A stretch of DNA of 64,000 bases from JANWYT01 sp034437555 (GCA_034437555.1 DAOTTQ010000077.1:1-64000); one strand, 5' to 3'. Shown: positions 18,405 to 26,513, numbered from the stretch's first letter. Notes: generated by a model from the letters alone, not told the origin. A program made the numbers and translations.

Positions 18405-19484
18405 ATGAATTTTGACCAAGACGACTTGATGGGCGGAAGCAATCCAAAAGAAGAGATGATTGCGCTTATTACAGAAGAAATGGGCAGTATTCGCCGTCGC
18501 ATTACAGAAACAAAAGCACAAGTAGAGCAAATGCAATTACAAGTAGACCGTGAACAAACACGCTACTCCAGTATTGCCGTTGAAGTGCGTAATGTCAAAG
18601 AGAACCTAGATACCGTCCCCCGTGAAGACATCCGCGACAAATACGAAGAAGCTTTAGAAGCCCGCTTTAGGCTGGCAACCATGCGCGGTCAGCTAGAAAA
18701 ATTTGAAGCCTCTTATGCTTTTCTGGAACACAACCAAATCATTCTCTCTAAGCTATTAACACAACTTCAGGGATACAATGCACTTCCCGAAGAAAACGGT
18801 GATGAGAGCCAAGGTGGCAGTGTTGGGCTAGACATTGTGGGCATTATTAAAACACAAGAGGACGAGCGTTTGCGTTTGTCTCGCGCTATCCATGACAGCA
18901 TTGCCCAATCGTTGACCAACTTCATTTTGCAATCCGAAATTTGTCAACGCCTGTTTGACCGCAACCCAGAACGTGCCGCCGAAGAATTGCTGATCCTTAA
19001 AGCCAATGCCAGTTCTACTTTCCAAAAAGTGCGTGATTTCATCTTTGACTTGCGCCCCATGATGCTGGACGACCTGGGGGTTGCGCCTACGGTGCGCCGT
19101 TATGTTGAAAGCTACCGCGACAAAAACGACATTGAAGCAAAAATCGACATTATTGGTGAAGAACGTCGTTTTGAGAACTATAAAGAAGTGATGATTTTCC
19201 GCAGTGTGCAAGATTTGCTTAGCATGGCGCGGGATTATGGCATGCCTTCAGAAATTGGTGTTAAGCTCGATATGAGTGGAAATCGCGTTAAAATTGCGGT
19301 TGAAGACGATGGTCGCGTTTTTGATGCAGGCAAGCTAAATACTAAAGATGAAAACTCCAATGATGCTCGTTTACAAGCACTTCGGATGCTTAAAAGCAAA
19401 TTTGAGCTTGTGGGCGGCACGATTGCAGCCACAAGTAGCGAAAATGAGGGTTCAAATGTACGACTTGAGTTACCTGTTGAATAG
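18405..19484 (+). CDS. Cytosolic DesK-type (HisKA_3) sensor kinase homologue with degenerate ATP-binding region
   Basis: 359 residues from ATG 18405, chosen because AGGAGG (18389-18394) is ten bases upstream; the in-frame ATG at 18396 is one base from it. No membrane segment. Residues about 20-125 are a long coiled coil. The dimerisation and phosphoacceptor region is intact: RLRLSRAIHDSIAQSL with His163, then RDFIFDLRPMMLDDLG. The ATPase region is not: the N-box Asn is replaced (VQDLLSMARDYG), the second G1 glycine is Val (EDDGRVFD), and the lid glycines are missing (RLQALRMLKSKFELVGG, ENEGSNVRL). It may be a weak kinase, a phosphatase or a scaffold for the preceding regulator. Confidence 0.85.
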   Translation: MNFDQDDLMGGSNPKEEMIALITEEMGSIRRRITETKAQVEQMQLQVDREQTRYSSIAVEVRNVKENLDTVPREDIRDKYEEALEARFRLATMRGQLEKFEASYAFLEHNQIILSKLLTQLQGYNALPEENGDESQGGSVGLDIVGIIKTQEDERLRLSRAIHDSIAQSLTNFILQSEICQRLFDRNPERAAEELLILKANASSTFQKVRDFIFDLRPMMLDDLGVAPTVRRYVESYRDKNDIEAKIDIIGEERRFENYKEVMIFRSVQDLLSMARDYGMPSEIGVKLDMSGNRVKIAVEDDGRVFDAGKLNTKDENSNDARLQALRMLKSKFELVGGTIAATSSENEGSNVRLELPVE

Positions 19485-19500
19485 AAACGGGTAGATTAGG

Positions 19501-19527
19501 ACGGCAATTTGCAGTGTAATTTGCCGT
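19501..19527 (+). terminator. Weak hairpin after the two-component pair
   Basis: ACGGCAA (19501-19507) pairs with TTGCCGT (19521-19527), 13-base loop, followed only by TTA. Possibly a leaky end of the regulator-kinase transcript. Confidence 0.3.
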
Positions 19528-19548
19528 TTAGTAGTACAATAGGACTGT

Positions 19549-19580
19549 TTGACATTTATCATGAGTAGGTTACACTACTC
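19549..19580 (+). promoter_or_regulatory. Strong promoter with inverted repeat over the -10, ahead of the Tad operon
   Basis: Consensus TTGACA (19549-19554), 16 bases, TACACT (19571-19576). A perfect inverted repeat GAGTAG (19563-19568) and CTACTC (19575-19580), six-base spacer, covers the spacer end and the -10 box, where a dimeric repressor would block polymerase. The ligand protein is unknown. Confidence 0.55.
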
Positions 19581-19602
19581 GTAAGAACGTTTCAACAATT
19601 TA

Positions 19603-19631
19603 TTGACAATTGTCTCAAATAAGGGTACTCG
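19603..19631 (+). promoter_or_regulatory. Second promoter ahead of cpaB
   Basis: TTGACA (19603-19608), 17 bases, TACTCG (19626-19631), 27 bases before the cpaB ATG. The -35 lies next to the ten-base palindrome GACAATTGTC (19605-19614). The -10 is poor, so this start may need an activator. Confidence 0.4.
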
Positions 19632-19658
19632 CGTGCCATCAATGAAAGCAGGAACGTT

Positions 19659-20855
19659 ATGAATCGGTCTCGACTTTTGATTATTGGTGCATTGGTTTTA
19701 GTCGCTGTAGGTGTTGTAGTTGCACTCGCACTCGTCAATAGCCCGGCACCTGCGGCAAACAACACAAGCGTTGACGCAGGAACTCCTGCCGTCAATAATC
19801 CTCCCCCTCAAAATGTGGCGCAATCAAGCACAGCATTGCCCACCATTACCCCCATCCCATTCATTGAGGTGGTGATTGCCATTCAAGATATTCCTCGTGG
19901 GACGCGTGTACAAGCCAACACAGTAGCACTTGTGCCTTGGCCCGAAGCCGCCGCCCCCGTAAACGCTTATAGCAACGTAGAAGATGTGCTAGGCAAAATT
20001 GCACGCACTGACATTTACCGCGAGCAGATTGTCCTTTCAAACACACTTGTCGATGATTTCCAAAGCCTCTCCACAATCGGCTCTGATGCAGCAGCTATCA
20101 TCCCGCCCAACCGTGTGGCTGTTGCCATTCCTATGGATAGAATTACCAGTGTGGCTTATGCTATTGCTCCTGGCGACCGTGTAGACATTATGGTATCCAT
20201 GCTTTTTGTAGATGTAGATTCTAATTTCCAATCACTAGAGCCAAATGCCTTTAATAGCTACAATATTGAGCTTGGTGAATCTAATCCAGCGTTGCCAAGT
20301 TTTGTACCTGTTAGCATTGCCACCGACGGCACAGCCATTAGTGGTACATTCGATTCTCGTATTTTGCCTGGTGGTTTAACAATTCCTGTTATCATTAGCC
20401 CTTCAGAATCTCAACGCCCACGTCTGACTACCCAACGCACCGTACAAGATGCGCTGGTGATTTGGGTAGGTGATTTTCCATTGGATGGTCGTATTTTCCG
20501 CCCAGCCCCCACACCGACACCCGTTCAGCCTACAGCAACCCCCGGCGGCGCAAGAGGGCAAGAAAATGAACCCGTACCTACGCAAGTGCCTCCTCGTCCA
20601 GACATCATCACTTTGGCGGTATCGCCACAAGATGCAGTGGTACTCACGTGGCTCGCAGAAGCAGGCATCCCTGTTACCTTTGCGTTACGCTCTGCTGCAA
20701 CGACCACCTACCCACAAACCGACCCCGTGACGTTAGATTACATCATGACACGCTTTAATATCGTTGTGCCAGAGAAATTTGACTACTCCATCGAGCCTGC
20801 CATTCGTAGCATTCGTCAGCTTGAAATTGGAACTCGTATTTCACTACGGAACTAA
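19659..20855 (+). CDS. cpaB: Flp/Tad pilus assembly protein CpaB (RcpC), SAF domain
   Basis: 398 residues. An N-terminal membrane helix (LIIGALVLVAVGVVVALALV), a Pro/Asn-rich stretch to about residue 60, then the SAF domain: FIEVVIAIQDIPRGTRV, ANTVALVPWPEA, VLGKIARTDIYREQIVL. A second domain, RVAVAIPMDRITSVAYAIAPGDRVDIMV, is the usual CpaB/RcpC continuation. A Pro/Thr-rich insert (about 285-305) interrupts the C-terminal part. In diderms CpaB works near the secretin; here no secretin is present, so it probably acts at the outer face of the membrane or cell wall. First gene of the pilus operon; AGGA precedes the ATG. Confidence 0.9.
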   Translation: MNRSRLLIIGALVLVAVGVVVALALVNSPAPAANNTSVDAGTPAVNNPPPQNVAQSSTALPTITPIPFIEVVIAIQDIPRGTRVQANTVALVPWPEAAAPVNAYSNVEDVLGKIARTDIYREQIVLSNTLVDDFQSLSTIGSDAAAIIPPNRVAVAIPMDRITSVAYAIAPGDRVDIMVSMLFVDVDSNFQSLEPNAFNSYNIELGESNPALPSFVPVSIATDGTAISGTFDSRILPGGLTIPVIISPSESQRPRLTTQRTVQDALVIWVGDFPLDGRIFRPAPTPTPVQPTATPGGARGQENEPVPTQVPPRPDIITLAVSPQDAVVLTWLAEAGIPVTFALRSAATTTYPQTDPVTLDYIMTRFNIVVPEKFDYSIEPAIRSIRQLEIGTRISLRN

Positions 20856-20868
20856 CAACTGTGCATAG

Positions 20869-20911
20869 TCGGGTGGGTTAAGGCATGCAAATGTCTGTGT
20901 TAGCCACCCGA
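20869..20911 (+). other. Inverted repeat in the cpaB-cpaE gap
   Basis: TCGGGTGG (20869-20876) and CCACCCGA (20904-20911) enclose a 27-base loop containing GCATGC. No U tract follows. It could act as an RNA-stability or processing element between the first and second pilus genes. Confidence 0.35.
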
Positions 20912-20962
20912 TTTACAAAAACATCACAAGAGCTATAAGACAATGAGGCATAAGGTGAGTTT

Positions 20963-22303
20963 ATGAGCGGTAAACCAGCAAAATCTGGGTCTGACGACAG
21001 TACAAAGCGCATTATTCGCGTGTTACTTGTCGACGACATGGCAGACACACGCGAGATGATTAAAAAGATGCTCTCTTTTGACGAGCAATTTCTTGTGGTG
21101 GGTTCGGCAGGTAATGGGCGTGAGGGTGTAAACCTTGCCAAAGAGCTTAACCCGGATATTGTAATTATGGACATCAACATGCCCGACATGGACGGTCTAG
21201 AAGCCGCCAGTCGTATCACTAAGGGCGTTCCAACAACGGGTGTCATTATGATGTCTGTCCAGGACGACCAAGACTACATGCAAAAAGCCATGTTGGCGGG
21301 TGCACGCTTCTTCTTAAACAAACCTGTGGAAATGGACAAGCTACATGGCACCATTCGTAGCGTGTATGAGCAATATGACCTCATTCGTCGTCAGTTTGAA
21401 GCCCTTAGAAGTGCTGTGGTAATGCCTGTTATGGAAGAAGAAAATACAGGCGGTGGCAACCGAAGTGGCCATATCGTGGTTGTTTATAGCCCCATCGGTG
21501 GCAGTGGTAAAACCACTATCGCCACTAGCCTTGCTTCAGGTTTGATGAAAGAAGGCGTTAAGACGCTATTGGTAGATGCCAACCTAGAGTTTGGTGACTG
21601 TGGCGCATTTTTAGACCTTCGCTCACAATCAACCATTATGGAAGCCATCGAAAACGCCCACGACCTTGATATTGAATACTTTGATAGCATCGTCACCACA
21701 CATAATAGCGGGATGAAAGTTCTCCTTGCCCCACCACGTCCGGCAATGGGGTCTGATATTAGAGCAACAAACCCTGAAGTGGTGAGTAATATCGTCTCAC
21801 AAATTTCCAGCTACTACGACTTTATCGTGATTGATACAAGCTGTGCGCTTGATGCTGTAGTGGCTAGTTTGCTAGAAATCGCGTCTAAAATTGTCTTGGT
21901 GACATTGCCCACCCTGCCCGCCATCAAGAATACACGCCTTGTACTAGATTTATTGCAAGAGTCGGGTTTTTCACTGGACAAAATATCTTTGGTGGTCAAT
22001 CGTGTGCCAGAAAACAGCGCACGCACAGCCAAAACCAATCCTACGCCAGAAAAAATACAGGCGTATCTCAAACGCCCTATTGAGGGTACTATCCCGATGG
22101 TCGATGAAACTTTCATCCTGACCGCCATCATGAAGGGTGTCCCCGTCATTGGGGTAGACCGTGACACCAATAAACCCCCCATCCGTCAGTTACTTAAACT
22201 CTCTGACCATATTTACAACAATCTTATGGGAATTAGTGAGGAAGATGGCACAACCGCAAATGCCCCCAAGCGGAGCGGATGGAACTTGTTCGGCAGTAGC
22301 TAG
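20963..22303 (+). CDS. cpaE: CpaE/TadZ: CheY-like receiver fused to ParA/MinD-type ATPase
   Basis: 446 residues. Residues about 14-135 form a complete receiver: VLLVDDMADTREM, Asp70 in IVIMDINMPDMDG, the switch VIMMSVQDDQDY and Lys in RFFLNKPVEMD. Residues about 165-410 form a MinD/ParA domain: VYSPIGGSGKTTIATSL, TLLVDANLEFGDC, DFIVIDTSCALDA, KIVLVTLPTLPAI, SLVVNRVPEN. The signature lysine of the deviant P-loop (KGGxGKT) is Ile here. CpaE/TadZ places the pilus machine in the cell. An intact phosphoacceptor suggests control by phosphorylation, possibly from the adjacent signalling pair. AAGGTGAG precedes the ATG. Confidence 0.9.
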   Translation: MSGKPAKSGSDDSTKRIIRVLLVDDMADTREMIKKMLSFDEQFLVVGSAGNGREGVNLAKELNPDIVIMDINMPDMDGLEAASRITKGVPTTGVIMMSVQDDQDYMQKAMLAGARFFLNKPVEMDKLHGTIRSVYEQYDLIRRQFEALRSAVVMPVMEEENTGGGNRSGHIVVVYSPIGGSGKTTIATSLASGLMKEGVKTLLVDANLEFGDCGAFLDLRSQSTIMEAIENAHDLDIEYFDSIVTTHNSGMKVLLAPPRPAMGSDIRATNPEVVSNIVSQISSYYDFIVIDTSCALDAVVASLLEIASKIVLVTLPTLPAIKNTRLVLDLLQESGFSLDKISLVVNRVPENSARTAKTNPTPEKIQAYLKRPIEGTIPMVDETFILTAIMKGVPVIGVDRDTNKPPIRQLLKLSDHIYNNLMGISEEDGTTANAPKRSGWNLFGSS

Positions 22304-22326
22304 ATGAGTGTTATGGAGAAAGTATC

Positions 22327-23775
22327 ATGTCATTACTTCGGCGTATCCCCGGTTCAGGTGGAAACCAGCAAGGCGGAGGAAACCCTCCTCAAGGCGGTAG
22401 CAGTGGTGGCGGTAGCGGTGGTAACCTTAGCGAAGAAGAGCGTCGTCGCATACAGGCACAACGCGCCGCTGCTGAACAACGTAAAGCAGTAGGTACTGCG
22501 GCAAAATCCAACGAAAGTTACTCTGACATCAAGACGCGCGTCCAGAATAAACTGCTTGCAGACCTTGACCCTACCCTCGATTTGCGTCGTAAAGACGAGG
22601 TTCGTCGTCAAATTCAAGAACTCTTTAACGCTATCCTAGCCGAAGAAAACCTTGTTTTGGCAAAAGCGGAACGCGAACGCTTGTTTGAGTCGGTATCAGC
22701 CGATATTTTGGGCTTTGGTCCCCTAGAGCAATTGCTATCTGACGATACCATCACAGAAATTATGGTGAATGGGCCCAAGAACATCTTCGTAGAACGTAAA
22801 GGGCATGTCACGCTTTCGGGTGTCTCTTTTGAAAGCGATGACCATGTTCTTCGCATTGTTGACCGTATCGTTGCTCCATTGGGACGGCGTGTGGACGAAA
22901 GCTCGCCATTGGTAGATGCTCGCTTGCCTGATGGTTCGCGTGTAAACATTATCATTCGCCCTATTGCCTTGTGTGGGCCCACCATTACCATTCGTAAATT
23001 CTCCAAATCACCATTAGGGATCCAAGACCTGATTCGTTTTGGCTCTATGACCCAAGAAACCGCCGACTTCCTTCGTGCTTGCGTTATTGGACGGTTGAAC
23101 ATGGTGGTATCGGGGGGTACAGGTTCGGGTAAAACAACCCTTCTTAACGTGCTTTCTGGTTTTATTCCAAATGATGAACGTATCATCACCGTAGAAAACG
23201 CGGCAGAACTTCAGCTTCAACAAGAGCATGTTGTCCCTCTTGAAAGTCGCCCAGCCAACATTGAAGGCAGAGGCGCTGTGACCATTCAAGACCTGGTGAT
23301 GAACTGCTTGCGTATGCGCCCTGAGCGCATTGTAGTAGGGGAATGTCGTGGTGGTGAAGCCCTAGACATGCTCCAAGCCATGAACACGGGTCATGATGGT
23401 TCGCTAACCACATTGCACGCAAACACCCCTCGTGACGCTATCTCACGTCTTGAAGTAATGTGCTTAATGGCAGGGATGGACTTGCCCTTACGCGCTATCC
23501 GTGAGCAAGTGGCTAGTGCCGTAGACTGTATCTGCCAGCAACAACGCCTTCGTGATGGCACACGTAAAGTAACCTACATCACCGAAGTGCAAGGTATGGA
23601 AGGCGAGATGATTACGATGAGTGACATCTTTGAATTTGAGCAGACAGGCATTGAAAAAGATAAAATTATCGGGCGTATTCGCCCAACGGGTATTCGTCCC
23701 AAATTCATTGAACGCATTGAAGATGCAGGAATTTCACTTCCTCCGTCTACATTTGGCGTGGGGCAACGTCGCTAA
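22327..23775 (+). CDS. cpaF: Tad pilus assembly ATPase CpaF/TadA
   Basis: 482 residues. The first 50 are Gly/Ser-rich and disordered, then a helical N domain (YSDIKTRVQNKLLADLDP), the T2SSE core with VNGPKNIFVERKGH, P-loop GGTGSGKT at 263-270 (Lys269), the Asp box ENAAELQLQQEHVV, Walker B MRPERIVVGECRGGEALDML and the His box NTGHDGSLTTLHANTPRDA. It hydrolyses ATP on the inner face of the membrane to drive pilus extension, and in CpaF systems also retraction. Starts 24 bases after the cpaE stop with GGAGAAAG before the ATG. Confidence 0.96.
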   Translation: MSLLRRIPGSGGNQQGGGNPPQGGSSGGGSGGNLSEEERRRIQAQRAAAEQRKAVGTAAKSNESYSDIKTRVQNKLLADLDPTLDLRRKDEVRRQIQELFNAILAEENLVLAKAERERLFESVSADILGFGPLEQLLSDDTITEIMVNGPKNIFVERKGHVTLSGVSFESDDHVLRIVDRIVAPLGRRVDESSPLVDARLPDGSRVNIIIRPIALCGPTITIRKFSKSPLGIQDLIRFGSMTQETADFLRACVIGRLNMVVSGGTGSGKTTLLNVLSGFIPNDERIITVENAAELQLQQEHVVPLESRPANIEGRGAVTIQDLVMNCLRMRPERIVVGECRGGEALDMLQAMNTGHDGSLTTLHANTPRDAISRLEVMCLMAGMDLPLRAIREQVASAVDCICQQQRLRDGTRKVTYITEVQGMEGEMITMSDIFEFEQTGIEKDKIIGRIRPTGIRPKFIERIEDAGISLPPSTFGVGQRR

Positions 23776-23789
23776 ATCGTCTACCATTA

Positions 23790-23810
23790 GGGGGCAGGAG
23801 AACTGCCCCC
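23790..23810 (+). terminator. Stable hairpin between cpaF and tadB
   Basis: GGGGGCAG (23790-23797) and CTGCCCCC (23803-23810) with loop GAGAA, then TTGTCATGTTT. The stem is very stable but the U tract is poor, so partial termination or protection of the upstream mRNA is more likely than a full stop, as tadB and tadC follow at once. Confidence 0.5.
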
Positions 23811-23848
23811 TTGTCATGTTTGTATTGTAAGGGTTTGGGAGTTTAATT

Positions 23849-24853
23849 ATGGATCCAACAATCGTTATTTTAGGGATCGCAGGCGCACTTACCGTTCTTA
23901 TCTTGGTTGCAGGGGTGTTTTTAACACGCCGTGAAAGTGACCTGATTGAGATTCGCCTTAATCAAATGGACACGCAAGCTGCCGAAATTACCAGCTTTGC
24001 AGACACCGAAGAAGAACGTGAAAGAGAACGTTCCGCTTCGATTGACGAAAGCCGTCGGCGCATCTTTGAGCCACTTAACAATGTCCTTGCTGAACGCAAG
24101 TTTGGCAAGAAGTGGAAGCAACAGCTGGCACGTGCCAACCTACGCCTGACGGTAGCTGAATATGGCGTAGCACACATTTTTTCATCGGTAGGCTTGTTTG
24201 CGGCAGGCTTTATTGTGCTATTTCCGGGTGACATTATTTTCTCTACGATTGCGGGTGTCATCGGCATTTTTGTTCCCAGAATTTATGTAGGACGGTTGGT
24301 AAGCAACCGCCTGATTGCCTTTGAAACACAGCTTGCTGATACGCTTGGTTTGTGGGTGAATGCGCTTCGTTCTGGCTATAGTGTGGTGCAAGCCATGGAA
24401 GCCATTGCGCGCGATGCACCCGAACCCACAATGGGCGAGTTTCAGCGTGTAGTTAAAGAAGTTCAAATTGGGATTGACCTTCCCGAAGCCCTATCGCATT
24501 TGCTAGAGCGCGTAGAAAGCCCTGACCTTGACCTTGTCGTGACAGCGGTAAACATCCAGCGTGAAGTTGGTGGCAACCTAGCCGAAATTTTGGAAGTTAT
24601 CGCTGGGACAATTCGTGAGCGCATTAAGCTAAAAGGTGAAATTCGCGTACTTACTTCACAAGGGCGCATTACAGGTTATCTCATTAGCTTTTTGCCCATT
24701 TTACTGGCACTCTTTCTAAACCTTATCAACCCTGGCTATATGGGCGAGCTGTTTAGTAACCAGATGTGTGGCTGGCCCATGATTGGCGCGGGGCTTTCGC
24801 TGATTGGTATGGGAACTGCGCTCATTCAAAAAATCGTTGACATTGAAATTTAG
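23849..24853 (+). CDS. tadB: Tad pilus inner-membrane platform protein TadB
   Basis: 334 residues. One membrane helix at the start (IVILGIAGALTVLILVAGVFL), a charged cytosolic part, a helix pair near 95-145, then the T2SSF domain: ETQLADTLGLWVNALRSGYS, VVQAMEAIARDAPEP, VKEVQIGIDLPEALSHLLER and NIQREVGGNLAEILEVIAGT, with two C-terminal helices. It forms the membrane platform with TadC on which CpaF works. GGGAG is eight bases before the ATG. Eleven bases separate it from tadC. Confidence 0.93.
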   Translation: MDPTIVILGIAGALTVLILVAGVFLTRRESDLIEIRLNQMDTQAAEITSFADTEEERERERSASIDESRRRIFEPLNNVLAERKFGKKWKQQLARANLRLTVAEYGVAHIFSSVGLFAAGFIVLFPGDIIFSTIAGVIGIFVPRIYVGRLVSNRLIAFETQLADTLGLWVNALRSGYSVVQAMEAIARDAPEPTMGEFQRVVKEVQIGIDLPEALSHLLERVESPDLDLVVTAVNIQREVGGNLAEILEVIAGTIRERIKLKGEIRVLTSQGRITGYLISFLPILLALFLNLINPGYMGELFSNQMCGWPMIGAGLSLIGMGTALIQKIVDIEI

Positions 24854-24864
24854 AGGGCATACTC

Positions 24865-25806
24865 ATGGAACAACTGTTGCCACTGATTATTGTATTTGCC
24901 ATTGCCATTGTGCTTGGGTTAATGGTGTATACGGGCTTACGCGAAGATAAAGGGCGTGACCCCCTAGAAGACCGTTTGGCACAATACGCCGATGAAAACA
25001 AGGTTATTGACTCACTTCAAGACGTAGAGTTATCGCTTGGGTTCAAAGACCGTATTTTAATTCCATTGGTTCAACGGTTATCAGACATTGTGACGAAGTT
25101 TACGCCTCAAAAGCAATTAGAGGCAACGCGCCGTCAACTAGAACTAGCAGGGCAAACCACTGACCCCACCCAATTCTTTTTACAACGTATCGCCCTTACT
25201 GTCATTTTGGGTTTAGCGGGCGTTTACATTGGTTTTGGGGTGATGGGTGGCGCAATGCCCAATGCTTTGCTCTTTTCTGCGGGCGGGTTTGTGCTAGGGT
25301 ATAATCTGCTACCGATGTCCCTAAATGGCAAAATCCGTAAACGCCAAGAAAGCGTTCTTAAAGCCCTACCCGACGCGCTAGACCTGTTGGTCATCTGCGT
25401 GGAAGCGGGTCTTGGTTTAGATGCGGCTATGGGTAAGGTATATGAGAAGTGGGACAACGAACTAGCGTTGGCATTTGGGCGCGTGCTTCGTGAAATTCAA
25501 CTCGGTAAACTACGCCGTGATGCCATGCGTGATATGGCGTTACGCATGGATGTTCCTGATGTAAGTTCCTTTACGGCGGCTATCATCCAAGCGGAACAAT
25601 TAGGTGTGAGCATGTCCAAAATTTTGCGCGTACAATCTGACCAAATGCGCGTAAAGCGTCGCCAAAGAGCGCAAGAAAAAGCCCAACAAGCTCCTGTAAA
25701 GATGATGATTCCAATGGTTCTCCTCATCTTCCCTTCCATTTGGATTGTGCTTTTAGGTCCCGCTGTGTTGCGCCTAATGAACACAGATGCCGGCGGCGCG
25801 TTCTAA
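24865..25806 (+). CDS. tadC: Tad pilus inner-membrane platform protein TadC
   Basis: 313 residues, same fold as TadB: N-terminal helix (LIIVFAIAIVLGLMVY), helix pair at about 105-150, T2SSF domain with LKALPDALDLLVICVEAGLG, LDAAMGKVYEKWDNEL and FTAAIIQAEQLGVSMSKIL, and a final helix (MVLLIFPSIWIVLLGPAV). GAGGG precedes the ATG. Last pilus gene of the operon; a terminator follows at 25849, inside the next frame. No prepilin, prepilin peptidase or secretin gene is in the window. Confidence 0.93.
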   Translation: MEQLLPLIIVFAIAIVLGLMVYTGLREDKGRDPLEDRLAQYADENKVIDSLQDVELSLGFKDRILIPLVQRLSDIVTKFTPQKQLEATRRQLELAGQTTDPTQFFLQRIALTVILGLAGVYIGFGVMGGAMPNALLFSAGGFVLGYNLLPMSLNGKIRKRQESVLKALPDALDLLVICVEAGLGLDAAMGKVYEKWDNELALAFGRVLREIQLGKLRRDAMRDMALRMDVPDVSSFTAAIIQAEQLGVSMSKILRVQSDQMRVKRRQRAQEKAQQAPVKMMIPMVLLIFPSIWIVLLGPAVLRLMNTDAGGAF

Positions 25807-25820
25807 AGCGTTCTTGCCCA

Positions 25821-26513
25821 ATGAAGATACTTAATCCCTTAAAAGCTCAGCCCAACGCTGGGCTTTTTTCTCCTCTGCGCCCATTGATAACCCTCGCGGT
25901 AGACACCCTGTTTCCGCCTCGTTGTCACCACTGCGGGCGCGTAGATACCCATTGGTGTGAGGATTGCCAAGACAGCCTAGAAAAACGTCCTTGTACCCCC
26001 CTTACGCGCTTTATTGAGGGTTTGGACGGCATTGTTGCTTCGGGATATCATGACGGCATTTTGCAGTCTGCCATTCATGCCTTTAAGTATGATGACCTTA
26101 TTTCATTGTCGCCTTTTTTGGTCAATCGGCTCTCAAAATCGCTAAAAAGCCAAGATTGGACAATAAACACAATTATTCCTGTGCCATTACACACATCACG
26201 ACAACAAAAACGGGGGTATAATCAATCTATAGTGTTAGGTGAGCAATTAGCGCAATTGGAGGGCATCCCTCTGGCTACAGATGCACTAATACGCCACCAA
26301 GAAACACGCCCCCAAGTGGGCTTGAATCGGCGCGAAAGGATGGCTAACGTGGCAGAAGCGTTCATCGCTAAGCAAGACGTGGCAGGAAAAACCATTCTCC
26401 TCCTAGACGATGTGTGTACCACAGGTTCAACGCTTGTGGCGTGCGCCAATGCTGCACGTCTTGCTGGCGCAACAGCTATTTATGCCCTTACCCTCACTTT
26501 TGCCCAAAATTAA
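25821..26513 (+). CDS. comF: ComF family phosphoribosyltransferase-like protein
   Basis: 230 residues from the ATG at 25821, 14 bases after tadC. The zinc motif CHHCGRVDTHWCEDC is at about 38-52, and the phosphoribosyl pyrophosphate loop ILLLDDVCTTGSTL near 195-208; VPLHTSRQQKRGYNQS is also typical. ComF acts in DNA uptake, linking the helicase and single-strand binding proteins in competent bacteria, and is otherwise of unclear role. There is no ribosome site before this ATG and a strong terminator lies over codons 10-17; an in-frame TTG at 25884, just before the conserved part, is an alternative start. Both points make expression level and start uncertain. Confidence 0.85.
   Translation: MKILNPLKAQPNAGLFSPLRPLITLAVDTLFPPRCHHCGRVDTHWCEDCQDSLEKRPCTPLTRFIEGLDGIVASGYHDGILQSAIHAFKYDDLISLSPFLVNRLSKSLKSQDWTINTIIPVPLHTSRQQKRGYNQSIVLGEQLAQLEGIPLATDALIRHQETRPQVGLNRRERMANVAEAFIAKQDVAGKTILLLDDVCTTGSTLVACANAARLAGATAIYALTLTFAQN
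25849..25869 (+). terminator. Intrinsic terminator of the Tad operon, inside the comF 5' end
   Basis: AGCCCA (25849-25854), loop ACGC, TGGGCT (25859-25864), then TTTTT (25865-25869). The stem is perfect and the tail continuous, so it should end pilus transcripts 40-60 bases after the tadC stop. Confidence 0.7.

Noticed and set aside
22614..23189. Open frame opposite cpaF
   Set aside because: cpaF is complete with all ATPase motifs; the reverse frame has no start signal or recognisable content.
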